NCBI RefSeq assembly: GCF_024347575.1
Contig: NZ_AP025503.1
Location: forward strand, 1,240,001 to 1,304,000
Length of the DNA stretch: 64,000 nucleotides
Reading direction: 5' to 3'
Origin: Vibrio pelagius
GTDB lineage: Bacteria > Pseudomonadota > Gammaproteobacteria > Enterobacterales > Vibrionaceae
The notes beneath the pieces were generated by a model. It did no database searches, was not told the DNA's origin, and was given only the letters and a program-made list of their open reading frames with translations. Shown one piece after another: positions 54,092 to 64,000 of the stretch (its first letter is position 1; every line of letters starts with the position of its first letter). The position numbers and the translations under genes were made by a program.

Positions 54092-55327
54092 ATGACCAAA
54101 ATCGCAATGTTAAGTACAGGTGAAGAAGTTCTTCACGGAGACATTGTAGACACGAATGCCGCTTGGATGTCTGCTGAGTTCTATCAACACGGCTTTGCAT
54201 TGGCAAAACGTTCCACTGTCGGTGACCAAATGGGTGCGCTGGTGGAAGAGCTTTTGATGCTGAGCTTTAACTACGATGTGGTCATTGTTAATGGTGGATT
54301 AGGGCCAACGACGGACGACATGAGTGCCGCTGCTGCTGCGAGCGCAACTGATCAAAAATTGGTTCTTTTTCCTGATTGGTTACAGCGTATGGAGAGCATG
54401 TTCGCTGCGCGTGGCGCTAAAATGCCAGACAGTAACCTCAAACAAGCAATGCTGCCTGAAAGTTCACAGATCGTCGATAACCCTGTTGGCACGGCTTGCG
54501 GTTTCAAACTTAAAATTAATGACGCGACTTTCTACTTCACTCCTGGTGTTCCGAGTGAGTTTAAAAAGATGGTGAAGGACCAAATCCTACCAGACCTATC
54601 GCGAAGCTACCCAGAAATCAGTGCTTTTGAATGTAGCAGGCTCTACACCTTCGGACTCTCTGAATCCGGTATCTCGGATATTCTAGATCAACTCAAGCTG
54701 CCAGAAGGGTACGAATTAGGTTACCGTTCTTACTTACCCTTTATCGAAGTGAAGCTATTCGGGCCTAAAGCGAGCCTTGAGGTGCGTGTAAAACTGCTTC
54801 AGATGGTTTATAAGCTGCTGGAAGGCAATGTAGTTAGTGTAGACGAGCCAATGGTTGAGCATTTGGGGCATTTGTTGAGCGAAAAAAAACAAACCTTATC
54901 GGTGTCAGAAGTGTCGACTAAGGGGGCTTTATCTGCTTGGTTACAGTCCGACGAAAACCTTGAAAACTGTTTTGGCCACTCTTGGGTAATGGCGGAGAGT
55001 AAAGGCAGCGAGATTGATAAAAGCGATCCTTTGGCTGCAACATTGGCCTTAGCCGGAGCGACAAGAGAGAAGTGTGCCACGGAGCTCGCTCTTGTGACTG
55101 GTAAACTTGAAGATAAGACCTTCAGTGTAGCGTTATCGACGCCAGCAGGTGAGTGGGGGCAAGTGTTTGAGTTTCATCGTTCATATAGCAGAGAAGACGC
55201 CAGAACCGTGATAAAAACAGTTGCAGCGGACATGCTACGAAGACACTTAGAAAATAAACCTATGTTTGGTCAGTTCACTTCGCTTAAGCGCATCAAAGAG
55301 CTGTTCATTCCTAATTCTGTTTTATGA
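54092..55327 (+). CDS. CinA-like nicotinamide-nucleotide amidohydrolase-family protein
   Basis: About 411 residues from the ATG at 54092 (MTKIAMLSTGEEVLHGD), with AAGGGA just upstream; the open frame begins 12 codons earlier. The N-terminal COG1058/MoCF domain shows IVDTNAAWMSAEFYQHGF and VNGGLGPTTDDMSAAA; the C-terminal part is a diverged CinA amidase-like domain (VSTKGALSAWLQSDENL, LALAGATREK). CinA proteins act on NMN or ADP-ribose. The C-terminal domain lacks the clear Ser-Lys motif, so catalytic activity there is doubtful. Confidence 0.8.
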   Translation: MTKIAMLSTGEEVLHGDIVDTNAAWMSAEFYQHGFALAKRSTVGDQMGALVEELLMLSFNYDVVIVNGGLGPTTDDMSAAAAASATDQKLVLFPDWLQRMESMFAARGAKMPDSNLKQAMLPESSQIVDNPVGTACGFKLKINDATFYFTPGVPSEFKKMVKDQILPDLSRSYPEISAFECSRLYTFGLSESGISDILDQLKLPEGYELGYRSYLPFIEVKLFGPKASLEVRVKLLQMVYKLLEGNVVSVDEPMVEHLGHLLSEKKQTLSVSEVSTKGALSAWLQSDENLENCFGHSWVMAESKGSEIDKSDPLAATLALAGATREKCATELALVTGKLEDKTFSVALSTPAGEWGQVFEFHRSYSREDARTVIKTVAADMLRRHLENKPMFGQFTSLKRIKELFIPNSVL

Positions 55328-55361
55328 CAACAGGCTTGTAACGTTAGAATCAATATATGAA

Positions 55362-55395
55362 AAAGGGCCCGATAATATTAATTATCGGGCCCTTT
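55362..55395. terminator. Bidirectional terminator
   Basis: A perfect 15-bp stem (AAAGGGCCCGATAAT, 55362-55376; complement 55381-55395) with an ATTA loop. It lies between the convergent CinA-like and yfaE genes. Confidence 0.9.
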
Positions 55396-55428
55396 GTGTT
55401 TTGATGTCTTTATCGAACTATTTCACTG

Positions 55429-55707
55429 CTAAGCGCGTTTTTGCTTGTTGCGATGAATCACGTTGCTCAATGACAACTCTGTTTTGGCTTTACAAATACA
55501 AGGCAGAATCTCGTTGCTTTGTGTGTAAGCCATAGCAAAACCAACGTACTCGACTTCACCTGAGTCCAACGTGCAGCGACAAGCACCACAGTGACCATCT
55601 CGGCAGTTATACTCAGGTTCAAGTCCTGCCTGCTCCATCGTCTCTAACAGAGTGTTAGATGGGTTAGATTCAATCGTGATGAGTTTGTTGATCTTCAGTG
55701 TTGGCAT
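55429..55707 (-). CDS. yfaE: 2Fe-2S ferredoxin YfaE (NrdB maintenance)
   Basis: A 92-residue plant-type ferredoxin. Cluster ligands lie in YNCRDGHCGACRC and ILPCICKA. In E. coli YfaE reduces the diferric centre of NrdB to regenerate the tyrosyl radical. Its start touches the nrdB stop, and it closes the nrdAB-yfaE operon. Confidence 0.95.
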   Translation of the reverse strand: MPTLKINKLITIESNPSNTLLETMEQAGLEPEYNCRDGHCGACRCTLDSGEVEYVGFAMAYTQSNEILPCICKAKTELSLSNVIHRNKQKRA

Positions 55708-56840
55708 TACAGTTCGAAACCTTCGAAGTCATCAGCACTTACTTCGTTGTCGATTTGACCAACTAGGTAAGATGAAATTTCTGCTTCCTGTGGCGCTACT
55801 TGAACGTTATCAGAAGACAACCAAGCGTTGATCCACGGGATAGGGTTAGACGTTGCTTCTGGGTAAGCTGTGCCTAGACCAACCGCCTGCATACGAATGT
55901 TCGTAATGTACTCAACGTATTGGCAAAGGATGTCTTTGTTTAGACCGATCATAGAGCCATCTTTGAATAAGTATTCTGCCCACTCTTTCTCTTGCTCTGC
56001 CGCATCTTTAAATAGGTCAAAACACTCTTGCTTACACTCTTCGGCAATCTGCATGAATGAGAAGTCATCTTGACCGTTACGTAGCAGGTTAATCATGTGC
56101 TGAGTACCAGTTAGGTGAAGTGCTTCATCACGAGCGATTAGCTTGATGATTTTCGCATTACCTTCCATTAGCTCACGCTCTGCAAACGCAAATGAACATG
56201 CAAAACTTACGTAGAAACGGATAGCTTCTAGAGCATTAACAGACATTAGACATAGGTACAGCTTCTTCTTCAGCTCGTATAGCGATACTTTGATCTCTTC
56301 GCCGTTGATGTTGTGTGTACCTTCACCGTAACGGTGGTAGTCAGAAGTCAACTTGATTAGCTCATCGTAGTAGTGTGCGATGTCTTTCGCACGCGCTAGG
56401 ATGTGTTCGTTTTCAACGATGTCGTCGAACACAACGCCTGGATCATTCACGATGTTACGGATGATGTGCGTGTATGAGCGAGAGTGGATAGTTTCAGAGA
56501 AAGACCAAGTCTCAATCCAAGTTTCTACTTCTGGTAGTGATACCAGTGGAAGTAGCGCTACGTTCGGGCTACGGCCTTGAATTGAGTCAAGAAGCGTTTG
56601 GTACTTCAGGTTTGAAATGAAGATGTGCTTCTCGTGCTCTGGTAGCTTGTTGTAGTCGATACGGTCGCTAGATACGTCAACTTCTTCTGGACGCCAGAAG
56701 AAAGACAGTTGCTTCTCGATAAGCTTTTCGAAGATTTCAAATTTCTGTTGGTCGTAACGCGCAACGTTTACAGATTGACCAAGGAACATAGGTTCTTTTA
56801 GTTGGTCATTTTTTGTTTGGGTAAAAGTACTGTAAGCCAT
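55707..56840 (-). CDS. nrdB: Class Ia ribonucleotide reductase beta subunit
   Basis: A 377-residue radical-bearing subunit. Iron ligands and the radical Tyr are within [36 protein letters not shown], and [15 protein letters not shown]; the C-terminal tail [11 protein letters not shown] contacts NrdA. Normal length for NrdB. It lies 100 nt after nrdA, a gap containing a stable hairpin. Confidence 0.98.
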   Translation of the reverse strand: MAYSTFTQTKNDQLKEPMFLGQSVNVARYDQQKFEIFEKLIEKQLSFFWRPEEVDVSSDRIDYNKLPEHEKHIFISNLKYQTLLDSIQGRSPNVALLPLVSLPEVETWIETWSFSETIHSRSYTHIIRNIVNDPGVVFDDIVENEHILARAKDIAHYYDELIKLTSDYHRYGEGTHNINGEEIKVSLYELKKKLYLCLMSVNALEAIRFYVSFACSFAFAERELMEGNAKIIKLIARDEALHLTGTQHMINLLRNGQDDFSFMQIAEECKQECFDLFKDAAEQEKEWAEYLFKDGSMIGLNKDILCQYVEYITNIRMQAVGLGTAYPEATSNPIPWINAWLSSDNVQVAPQEAEISSYLVGQIDNEVSADDFEGFEL

Positions 56841-56893
56841 GAATGCCTCAAATCCTTTCCAGACCTATATAACAGGCCTCGTTAATGCTTTAG

Positions 56894-56919
56894 ACCCAGA
56901 GAAGAAGGCTTCTCTGGGT
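56894..56919 (-). other. 11-bp hairpin in the nrdA-nrdB gap
   Basis: ACCCAGAGAAG (56894-56904) pairs with CTTCTCTGGGT (56909-56919) around AAGG. There is no T tract, so an mRNA processing or attenuation role is more likely than full termination. Confidence 0.7.
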
Positions 56920-56940
56920 TCTTATGTTTGTTACTTGTGC

Positions 56941-59217
56941 TTAGATCTTACAACCGCCGCCTGCACAATCATCTTCTTGTGCCACTGCGCCCTGTTCATC
57001 TTTCGCACCATCACGAGTGTTATGGTAGTAAAGCGTCTTCACACCGTATTTGTATGCAGTCAGTAGGTCTTGAAGAAGTTTCTTCATTGGTACTTTACCG
57101 CTTTCGTATACGTTTGGATCATAGTTAGTGTTTGCTGAAATCGCTTGGTCTACAAACTTCTGCATGATACCCACTAGGTGCAGGTAACCGTCGTTAGAAC
57201 CGATGTTCCAAAGTAGCTCGTAGTTGTCTTTCAGGTTTAGGAAATCAGGCACAACCTGCTTCAAAATACCGTCTTTCGATGCTTTTACAGAAACGAAACC
57301 ACGTGGTGGCTCAATACCGTTTGTCGCGTTAGAGATCTGAGAAGATGTCTCAGAAGGCATTAGCGCTGTTAGTGTTGAGTTACGTAGGCCGTGTTCAACG
57401 ATCTCTGCACGTAGTGCATCCCAGTCGTAGTGAAGCGGTTCTTCACATACTAGATCAACGTCTTTCTTGTAAGTGTCGATTGGCAGTAGGCCTTTCGCGT
57501 AGTTCGTTTCGTGGAACGAAGGACACTTACCTTGTTCTTTCGCAAGCTCTACCGACGCTTTCAATAGGTGGTATTGGATAGCTTCGAATGTACGGTGAGT
57601 TAGACCGTTTGCACTGCCATCTGAGTACTTAACACCGTTTTTCGCTAGGTAATATGCGTAGTTGATAACACCAACACCCAGAGTACGACGGTTCATTGTT
57701 GACTTGTAAGCCGCTGGTAGTGGGTAATCTTGGTAGTCAAGAAGTGCATCAAGTGCACGAACCACTAGGTCAGACAGTTCTGCTAGGTCATCAAGAGAAT
57801 CAATTGCGCCAAGGTTGAATGCAGAAAGCGTACATAGTGCAATCTCACCTTCGTCGTCTTCTACGTTTGTTAGCGGCTTGGTTGGGAGCGCGATTTCAAG
57901 ACATAGGTTTGACTGGCGAACAGGTGCTACTTCCGCATCAAATGGGCTGTGAGTGTTACAGTGGTCTACGTTTTGAATGTAGATACGGCCAGTAGAAGCA
58001 CGCTCTTGCATTAGTAGAGAGAATAGCTCTACCGCTTTTACTGTTTCACGCTTGATTGATGGATCGTTTTCGTACTTAACGTACAGCTCTTCAAAACGCT
58101 CTTGGTTTTCGAAGAACGCATCGTATAGGCCAGGTACGTCAGATGGTGAGAATAAGCTGATGTTGCCGCCTTGAACCAGACGAGAGTACATAAGCTTGTT
58201 CAGCTGTACACCGTAATCCATGTGACGAACACGGTTCTCTTCTACACCACGGTTGTTTTTCAGTACAAGTAGAGACTGAACTTCACCGTGCCATAGTGGG
58301 TAGAATACTGTTGCTGCACCGCCACGTACGCCACCTTGAGAACAACACTTAACCGCAGTTTGGAAGTATTTGTAGAATGGGATACAACCAGTGTGGAATG
58401 CTTCACCACCACGAATCTCTGAACCTAGAGCACGGATACGACCAGCGTTGATGCCAATACCTGCACGCTGAGAAACGTAACGTACGATTGAGCTTGCTGT
58501 CGCGTTAATTGAATCTAGGCTGTCACCACACTCAATCAGTACACAAGAGCTGAATTGGCGTGTAGGAGTACGTACACCAGACATGATCGGTGTCGGTAGG
58601 GAAATCTTAAATGTCGACGCTGCATCGTAGAAGCGCTTGATGTAATCAAGACGTGTTTCTTTCGGATACTTAGCGAATAGACAAGCAGCAACCAAGATGT
58701 ATAGGAACTGAGCGCTTTCGTAGATCTCTTTCGTTACACGGTTTTGTACGAAGTATTTACCTTCAAGCTGCTTAACCGCTGCGTAAGAGAAGTCTAGGTC
58801 GCGTTTGTGATCGATGTATTGATCCAACTCTGCAAACTCTGCCGGCGTGTAGTCTTCCAGAAGGTGACTATCGTACTTACCCATATCAACCAGTTTTGCA
58901 ACGTGGTCAAATAGTGCTGGCGGCTCGTATTGACCGTACGCTTTCTTACGTAGGTGAAATACAGCTAGGCGCGCAGCTAAGTATTGGTAATCAGGAGTCT
59001 CTTCGGAGATCAGATCCGCAGCTGACTTGATGATTGTCTCATGGATGTCAGAGGTGGTGATGCCATCGTAAAACTGAATGTGAGCTTTCAATTCTACTTG
59101 TGATACAGAAACATTGTGCAAGCCTTCTGCTGCCCATGTGATCACGCGGTGGATCTTTTCTAGATCAATCGTTTCTTTGCGACCGTTACGCTTAGTAACA
59201 GTAAGTTGTTGGTTCAT
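56941..59217 (-). CDS. nrdA: Class Ia ribonucleotide reductase alpha subunit
   Basis: A 758-residue catalytic subunit from the ATG at 59217 (MNQQLTVTKRNGRKETIDLE); the frame runs seven codons further. The N-terminal ATP cone regulates overall activity; catalytic residues are in QFSSCVLIECGDS, SNLCLEIALPTKPL and the later GIEPPRGFVSVK; the C-terminal redox Cys pair is CAGGGCKI. It reduces NDPs to dNDPs with NrdB. Two NrdR boxes and a DnaA box lie upstream. Confidence 0.98.
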   Translation of the reverse strand: MNQQLTVTKRNGRKETIDLEKIHRVITWAAEGLHNVSVSQVELKAHIQFYDGITTSDIHETIIKSAADLISEETPDYQYLAARLAVFHLRKKAYGQYEPPALFDHVAKLVDMGKYDSHLLEDYTPAEFAELDQYIDHKRDLDFSYAAVKQLEGKYFVQNRVTKEIYESAQFLYILVAACLFAKYPKETRLDYIKRFYDAASTFKISLPTPIMSGVRTPTRQFSSCVLIECGDSLDSINATASSIVRYVSQRAGIGINAGRIRALGSEIRGGEAFHTGCIPFYKYFQTAVKCCSQGGVRGGAATVFYPLWHGEVQSLLVLKNNRGVEENRVRHMDYGVQLNKLMYSRLVQGGNISLFSPSDVPGLYDAFFENQERFEELYVKYENDPSIKRETVKAVELFSLLMQERASTGRIYIQNVDHCNTHSPFDAEVAPVRQSNLCLEIALPTKPLTNVEDDEGEIALCTLSAFNLGAIDSLDDLAELSDLVVRALDALLDYQDYPLPAAYKSTMNRRTLGVGVINYAYYLAKNGVKYSDGSANGLTHRTFEAIQYHLLKASVELAKEQGKCPSFHETNYAKGLLPIDTYKKDVDLVCEEPLHYDWDALRAEIVEHGLRNSTLTALMPSETSSQISNATNGIEPPRGFVSVKASKDGILKQVVPDFLNLKDNYELLWNIGSNDGYLHLVGIMQKFVDQAISANTNYDPNVYESGKVPMKKLLQDLLTAYKYGVKTLYYHNTRDGAKDEQGAVAQEDDCAGGGCKI

Positions 59218-59313
59218 TCTGCTTAATTTCCCTAACAAAACTGATTAAAGCCGTGTTTTTGTCTATTTCTGTGTAATTTTTGTAAATTACATGTCGGCTT
59301 TGTGATCTTGGTC

Positions 59314-59350
59314 TACCCATATATTGTAGTTCAAACACAACATATAGGGG
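59314..59350. promoter_or_regulatory. Two NrdR boxes upstream of nrdA
   Basis: The minus-strand CTACAATATATGGGTA (59329-59314) and plus-strand ACACAACATATAGGGG (59335-59350) both match the core of the NrdR consensus acaCwATATaTwGtgt. Box centres are 21 bp apart, two helical turns, suiting cooperative NrdR binding. They lie about 100-130 bp before nrdA. Confidence 0.7.
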
Positions 59351-59419
59351 TCATTTGTTTGTTGGGTTACAAGATAGTGCTAGGCCGGAGATTTTTCAAG
59401 GCAAAGAAATGGGAGTTCT

Positions 59420-59428
59420 TGTGGATAA
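59420..59428. promoter_or_regulatory. DnaA box upstream of nrdA
   Basis: TGTGGATAA is the exact complement of the consensus DnaA box TTATCCACA, about 200 bp upstream of nrdA. E. coli nrdAB is also controlled by DnaA. The rest of the 59218-59722 interval holds no gene and is AT-rich. Confidence 0.65.
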
Positions 59429-59722
59429 CTACTGAATTGAAAAAAATCTGTAAGTAACCACTAACTGATGAGGATAGCTCTCACTTGATTGCAGAAAATT
59501 GGCTTTTCGATGATGGTTTAATTTTGCGCGCTCATAAAAAAAAATTCCTTGATCTTTGGCTAAAAGAGGAGGCGGATTTTCAAAGGTTAAAATTGAATCT
59601 AGATGGTTAAATTGGAATCGAGAGCACGAAATTTAGACTGAAAAAAGTCGCAAACTTATGGTAATTGCAACCTTTTTCATTAGTCTAAATTAAATTATTT
59701 TTTATGGGGTTATTGGTAGAAT

Positions 59723-60433
59723 TTACGCAAAATTCTTTGTGTGAACAATGTAGTTAACATCTACGTTACTTCCCAAACGGTAGGTATCCGTCAATGGGTT
59801 GTAATGCAAGCCCGTAATGCCTAATTCCTGTAGAGGCGTGTTATCTATCATCTTGATAAGTTCAGCAGGGCGAATGAACTTTTCGTGCTCGTGAGTCCCT
59901 TCAGGAACGATCTTCAATAACTTTTCTGCGCCAACAATCGCAAACAAGTACGACTTAAAGTTGCGGTTTAATGTTGAAAAGAAGACGTGGCCGTTTGGCT
60001 TCACTAACTTAGAGCAAGCGGTGATCACCGATTGTGGGTCCGGCACGTGCTCAAGCATCTCCATACAAGTGACCACATCATATGTTTGTGGTTTTTGCTC
60101 TGCATGATCTTCAATGGTGCTTTGAATGTACTCAAGCTTGGTGCCAGTCTCTAAGGCGTGTAGACGAGCCACTTCGAGCGGTTCTTTACCCATATCTAAA
60201 CCAGTAACAACTGCGCCTTCTTTTGCCATGCTCTCAGCGAGAATTCCGCCGCCACAACCCACGTCGAGAACTTTCTTTCCGAACAGGCCTTCTGTTTTCT
60301 CTAGCACGTAATTTAGGCGTAAAGGGTTGATTTGGTGAAGAGGCTTAAACTCGCCTTCGAGATCCCACCAGCGTGACGCCATGTCTTCGAATTTTTTGAT
60401 TTCTGCTGGGTCGACGTTCTGTGATTTGGTCAT
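59723..60433 (-). CDS. ubiG: Ubiquinone biosynthesis O-methyltransferase UbiG
   Basis: About 236 residues from the ATG at 60433 ([20 protein letters not shown]), typical of UbiG; the longer frame upstream covers the promoter. Class I methyltransferase motifs: [38 protein letters not shown] and [16 protein letters not shown]. It does both O-methylations of ubiquinone. It is divergent from gyrA, the usual gammaproteobacterial order. Confidence 0.96.
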   Translation of the reverse strand: MTKSQNVDPAEIKKFEDMASRWWDLEGEFKPLHQINPLRLNYVLEKTEGLFGKKVLDVGCGGGILAESMAKEGAVVTGLDMGKEPLEVARLHALETGTKLEYIQSTIEDHAEQKPQTYDVVTCMEMLEHVPDPQSVITACSKLVKPNGHVFFSTLNRNFKSYLFAIVGAEKLLKIVPEGTHEHEKFIRPAELIKMIDNTPLQELGITGLHYNPLTDTYRLGSNVDVNYIVHTKNFA

Positions 60434-60724
60434 AATCGGCATTTCCAAGTTAAATAATGCATCCATGAAATTGAGAGCATTATAACTTGGCTTTTTTCTC
60501 TGACCAGAAGATCTACAATTTTGCGCATTTGTTGGACGCAAAGTAACCACCTTTCAGCAAGATATGATGGTGACGTGCAATTTCTCATCAATTGATTGGC
60601 TACTAGGCTCACAAGATGATAAAAGGATAGGGAAAGTGATGCCTCACAAGGTAAATTTGTGTTATATTTTTCGGTCTTATACGTATTCAAAAATACGATC
60701 TGACTATAGAGGGAAAATGGCTCT

Positions 60725-63340
60725 ATGAGCGATCTAGCGAAAGAGATCACGCCCGTAAATATTGAAGATGAGCTTAGAGGTTCATACCTAGACTACGCGA
60801 TGTCCGTCATCGTTGGTCGTGCCCTTCCTGATGTGCGTGATGGCCTAAAGCCAGTACACCGCCGCGTTCTATTCGCGATGAATGTACTTGGTAATGATTG
60901 GAACAAACCATATAAAAAATCTGCTCGTGTAGTAGGTGATGTAATCGGTAAATATCACCCGCACGGTGATAGCGCTGTATACGACACTATTGTTCGTATG
61001 GCTCAGCCGTTCTCACTGCGTTACATGCTAGTTGATGGCCAAGGTAACTTTGGTTCTATCGATGGCGACTCCGCGGCTGCAATGCGTTATACCGAAGTTC
61101 GTATGGCGAAAATTGCCCACGAGCTTTTGGCTGACCTTGATAAAGAAACGGTGGACTACGTACCTAACTATGATGGTACTGAACAGATCCCAGCGGTTCT
61201 ACCAACGAAAATTCCTAACCTATTGGTAAACGGTGCTTCTGGTATCGCAGTAGGTATGGCGACCAACATCCCACCTCATAACCTAGGTGAAGTTGTTGAT
61301 GGCTGTTTGGCTTACATCAATAATGAAGAGATCACGATTGATGAGCTAATGGACTACATTCCTGGTCCTGATTTCCCAACAGCAGCGCTGATCAGCGGTC
61401 GTAAAGGCATCGTCGATGCTTACAAGACAGGTCGCGGCAAGATTTACATGCGTTCAAAAGCGGACATCGAAGTAGAGAAGAGTGGTAAAGAGACCATTAT
61501 CGTTACTGAGATCCCTTACCAAGTAAACAAAGCACGTCTGATCGAGAAGATTGCTGAACTGGTTAAAGATAAGAAAGTAGAAGGCATCAGTGCACTGCGT
61601 GACGAGTCTGATAAAGACGGTATGCGTATTGTTATTGAATGTAAGCGTGATGCAGTGGGCGAAGTGGTTCTAAACAACCTATACGCACAAACTCAGCTGC
61701 AAACAACTTTCGGTATCAACATGGTTGCTTTAAACAATGGCCAACCACAGTTGTTCAACCTGAAAGACATGCTTAAGTGCTTCGTAGACCACCGCCGTGA
61801 GGTTGTGACTCGTCGTACTATCTACGAACTAAGAAAAGCGCGTGATCGTGCACACATCTTAGAAGCGTTATCTCTGGCTCTAGCAAACATTGATGAAGTT
61901 ATTGAACTTATCAAGAACGCTCCAACGCCAGCAGAAGCAAAAATTGGCCTAGTTTCACGTGGTTGGGACCTAGGTAATGTTGCTTCAATGCTTGAGCGCG
62001 CAGGCACTGACGCGGCTCGTCCAGATTGGTTAGAAGACCAATATGGCATCCGTGACGGTCAGTACTTCCTAACGGAAACGCAAGCGCAAGCAATCCTAGA
62101 ACTTCGTCTACACCGTCTAACCGGTCTAGAGCACGAGAAGATTCTAGACGAATACAAAGCACTTCTTGATGAGATCGCTGAGCTAATGCACATCCTTGCA
62201 AGCACTGAGCGCCTAATGGAAGTGATCCGTGAAGAATTAGAAGCAGTTCGCGATATTTACGGTGACGCACGTCGCACTGAGATCACCGCAGCTAGCCACG
62301 ATATCGACATGGAAGAGCTGATTGCTCAAGAAGACGTAGTAGTGACACTGTCACACGAAGGTTACGTTAAGTACCAAATCCTAAGCGACTACGAAGCACA
62401 GCGTCGTGGTGGTAAAGGTAAGAGTGCGACTAAGATGAAAGATGAGGATTACATTGAGCGTCTGCTTGTTGCTAATACTCACGATAACATCCTATGTTTC
62501 TCTACTCGTGGTAAGACGTACCGTCTGAAAGTTTACCAACTACCACTAGCAAGTCGTACTGCTCGTGGTAAGCCAATCGTGAACATTCTTCCTCTAGAGG
62601 AAGGTGAGCGCATTACGGCAATTCTACCTGTATCTGAGTTCTCTGAAGATAAGTTCATCTTCATGGCGACTGGCGACGGTACTGTTAAGAAGACATCACT
62701 CGATCAGTTCGCAAACGTACGTGCTAACGGCCTAATCGCAGTTAACCTACGTGACGATGATTCGCTAATTGGCGTAGACATCACCAACGGCGATAGCGAT
62801 ATCATGCTGTTCTCGAAGTCGGGTAAAGTGGTTCGTTTCAACGAAGATAAAGTTCGCCCGATGGGTCGTACAGCGGCGGGTGTTCGCGGTATGAAGCTAC
62901 CAGAAGATGACCAAGTTGTGTCGCTGATTGTTCCTTCTAACGAAGGTGACATTCTAACTGTGACTCAAAATGGTTACGGTAAGCGTACTGAGCTTGCGGA
63001 GTACCCAACTAAGGGTCGTGCAACTCAAGGTGTTGTATCTATCAAAGTCTCTGAACGTAACGGCCCAGTTGTTGGCGCAGTTCAAGTTGAAGAAGGCGAT
63101 GAGATGATGATGATCACCGACGCAGGTACATTAGTACGCACTCGCGTAGCGGAAGTAAGTCAAGTTGGCCGTAATACGCAAGGTGTGACGCTAATCCGTA
63201 CTTCTGAAGACGAGAATGTTGTTGGTCTACAGCGCATCGACGAAGTTGAAGAAGCAGAAGTCGTTGAAGGCGAAGCGCCAGAAGCGACAGCTGAACAGCC
63301 AGCTGCAGATGCATCTTCAGATGAGCAAGACGCAGAATAA
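60725..63340 (+). CDS. gyrA: DNA gyrase subunit A
   Basis: An 871-residue type II topoisomerase subunit. The N-terminal breakage-reunion domain has [20 protein letters not shown] and catalytic Tyr in SAAAMRYTE (about residue 122). The quinolone region reads [13 protein letters not shown], with Ser83 and Asp87 equivalents wild type. The C-terminal beta-pinwheel has the GyrA box QRRGGKG, and the tail is acidic ([20 protein letters not shown]). A very short ATG-GCT-CTA-TGA frame overlaps the start, and GAGGG lies 11 nt before the true ATG. Confidence 0.98.
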   Translation: MSDLAKEITPVNIEDELRGSYLDYAMSVIVGRALPDVRDGLKPVHRRVLFAMNVLGNDWNKPYKKSARVVGDVIGKYHPHGDSAVYDTIVRMAQPFSLRYMLVDGQGNFGSIDGDSAAAMRYTEVRMAKIAHELLADLDKETVDYVPNYDGTEQIPAVLPTKIPNLLVNGASGIAVGMATNIPPHNLGEVVDGCLAYINNEEITIDELMDYIPGPDFPTAALISGRKGIVDAYKTGRGKIYMRSKADIEVEKSGKETIIVTEIPYQVNKARLIEKIAELVKDKKVEGISALRDESDKDGMRIVIECKRDAVGEVVLNNLYAQTQLQTTFGINMVALNNGQPQLFNLKDMLKCFVDHRREVVTRRTIYELRKARDRAHILEALSLALANIDEVIELIKNAPTPAEAKIGLVSRGWDLGNVASMLERAGTDAARPDWLEDQYGIRDGQYFLTETQAQAILELRLHRLTGLEHEKILDEYKALLDEIAELMHILASTERLMEVIREELEAVRDIYGDARRTEITAASHDIDMEELIAQEDVVVTLSHEGYVKYQILSDYEAQRRGGKGKSATKMKDEDYIERLLVANTHDNILCFSTRGKTYRLKVYQLPLASRTARGKPIVNILPLEEGERITAILPVSEFSEDKFIFMATGDGTVKKTSLDQFANVRANGLIAVNLRDDDSLIGVDITNGDSDIMLFSKSGKVVRFNEDKVRPMGRTAAGVRGMKLPEDDQVVSLIVPSNEGDILTVTQNGYGKRTELAEYPTKGRATQGVVSIKVSERNGPVVGAVQVEEGDEMMMITDAGTLVRTRVAEVSQVGRNTQGVTLIRTSEDENVVGLQRIDEVEEAEVVEGEAPEATAEQPAADASSDEQDAE

Positions 63341-63370
63341 AATCTATCGTTAAACATGATTTTATGAATA

Positions 63371-63396
63371 AAAACCGAGCCTTAGTGCTCGGTTTT
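63371..63396 (+). terminator. gyrA terminator
   Basis: AAAACCGAGC (63371-63380) pairs with GCTCGGTTTT (63387-63396), loop 6 nt, followed by T. Confidence 0.85.
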
Positions 63397-63500
63397 TTAT
63401 GTTTCAAATTCAGCACCAAAGTCAGGAAAGTTCGTAAACTCGATCAAAGTATATTGTTGAAGAAAGAGGTAAAGTAAGGCTTCTACTCTAGGAGATATGC

Positions 63501-64000
63501 ATGGAAAATTGGTTGTTGATCTCGATCCTACTCACGAGCCTCTTTATCGTCTTGATGATCTTTAGGAGTAGTCGCAGCAAAACGGCACGACGCCTTAATT
63601 TAAGTTTGGCAGTGTTCGCTGTTCTAGGGACAGGGGTTTTATGGTATCTGATGAAACAAGATCTGCCACAACCTGACCCTTATGAGTCACAACCCGTTAC
63701 CTTCGCTAACTACCAAAGTGAACTGCAGAGCAAGCTTGAACAAGATCCAAACCAAGCAGAACTGTGGTTTAAACTCGGCAGTGTCTACCTTGAGCAAGGG
63801 GAGTTTGCAGCAGCCGTAACGAGCTACGATTACGCTATCCGGCTAGAGCGCACGCCAGTAGCACGCCTGTTTGCTGCAAAAGCTACGGCGTTATACTACG
63901 TGAATAAGCAGTCGATGGGAGAGGAGGTTAATGCAGTTCTTAAACGATCGTTGGAGCTTGATCCTAACGATCGTACAGCATTAATGCTCATTGCGAGCGA
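63501..64000 (+). CDS. CcmI/NrfG-like TPR membrane protein (5' part)
   Basis: The frame starts at ATG 63501 with AGGAG 7 nt upstream and runs off the right edge with about 166 residues. Two N-terminal membrane helices (MENWLLISILLTSLFIVLM and SLAVFAVLGTGVLWYL) flank a basic loop (FRSSRSKTARRLN), followed by a periplasmic part with TPR units (LWFKLGSVYLEQGEFAAAVT). This layout suits CcmI/NrfG-type cytochrome c maturation factors or related TPR proteins. The missing C terminus prevents a firmer call. Confidence 0.75.
   Translation, partial: MENWLLISILLTSLFIVLMIFRSSRSKTARRLNLSLAVFAVLGTGVLWYLMKQDLPQPDPYESQPVTFANYQSELQSKLEQDPNQAELWFKLGSVYLEQGEFAAAVTSYDYAIRLERTPVARLFAAKATALYYVNKQSMGEEVNAVLKRSLELDPNDRTALMLIAS

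Overview
The window is a chromosomal segment of a Vibrio, most likely of the Splendidus clade or a close relative (inference). The evidence is gene content and order: metR<>metE with a pilotin-like lipoprotein gene beside metE, a trp operon with a Trp-rich leader, uvrY-uvrC-pgsA followed by Gly/Cys/Leu tRNAs, the Vibrio norspermidine genes, and a MITE-like palindrome of a type I recall from Vibrio intergenic regions. Base composition is moderate and even. I see no integrase, phage gene, IS transposase or CRISPR array.

Layout. 1-5.5 kb: the 5' part of an ACC-deaminase-like gene, a CarSR/VprBA-like two-component system, and a divergent three-gene Gtr-like surface glycosylation cassette. 5.6-9.3 kb: a YgiQ-type radical SAM protein and two unknowns. 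9.4-15.3 kb: metR<>metE with MetJ boxes, then the aspS-yciI, yciA and yciB group. 15.6-23.4 kb: transport and amino-acid handling (LysR regulator, HisC-like aminotransferase with an orphan binding protein, a complete TRAP transporter, a DAACS symporter). 23.7-30.9 kb: the trpEGDCFBA operon on the minus strand with promoter, operator, leader peptide, attenuator and final terminator all readable. 31-38.8 kb: rnm, yciO and rluB, a SpoU-type methyltransferase, yciU, efpL, a nucleotidyltransferase and polB. 39.2-43 kb: uvrY/varA-uvrC-pgsA and four tRNAs.

43.0-44.3 kb has no protein gene. It holds a decayed tRNA-Gly fragment, three copies of a repeat unit, a 160-bp MITE inserted at a repeat junction (the empty site survives in the neighbouring copy), and then a highly structured leader RNA. 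The leader precedes the norspermidine operon (aminotransferase-decarboxylase fusion, carboxynorspermidine dehydrogenase, NspC). 49.8-55.3 kb: a secreted DUF1566/lipoprotein pair, a GcvR-like ACT protein, a DUF3943 protein and a CinA-like protein. 55.4-64 kb: nrdA-nrdB-yfaE with NrdR and DnaA boxes, ubiG, gyrA and the start of a TPR membrane protein.

Most of the window is core housekeeping. The points most worth a second look are the norspermidine leader RNA, the nested repeats after the tRNA array, the Gtr-like cassette next to a two-component system, two intergenic elements built on related 7-bp tandem repeats, and several palindromes inside operons. All identifications come from reading the sequence and recalling families; no database search was run.
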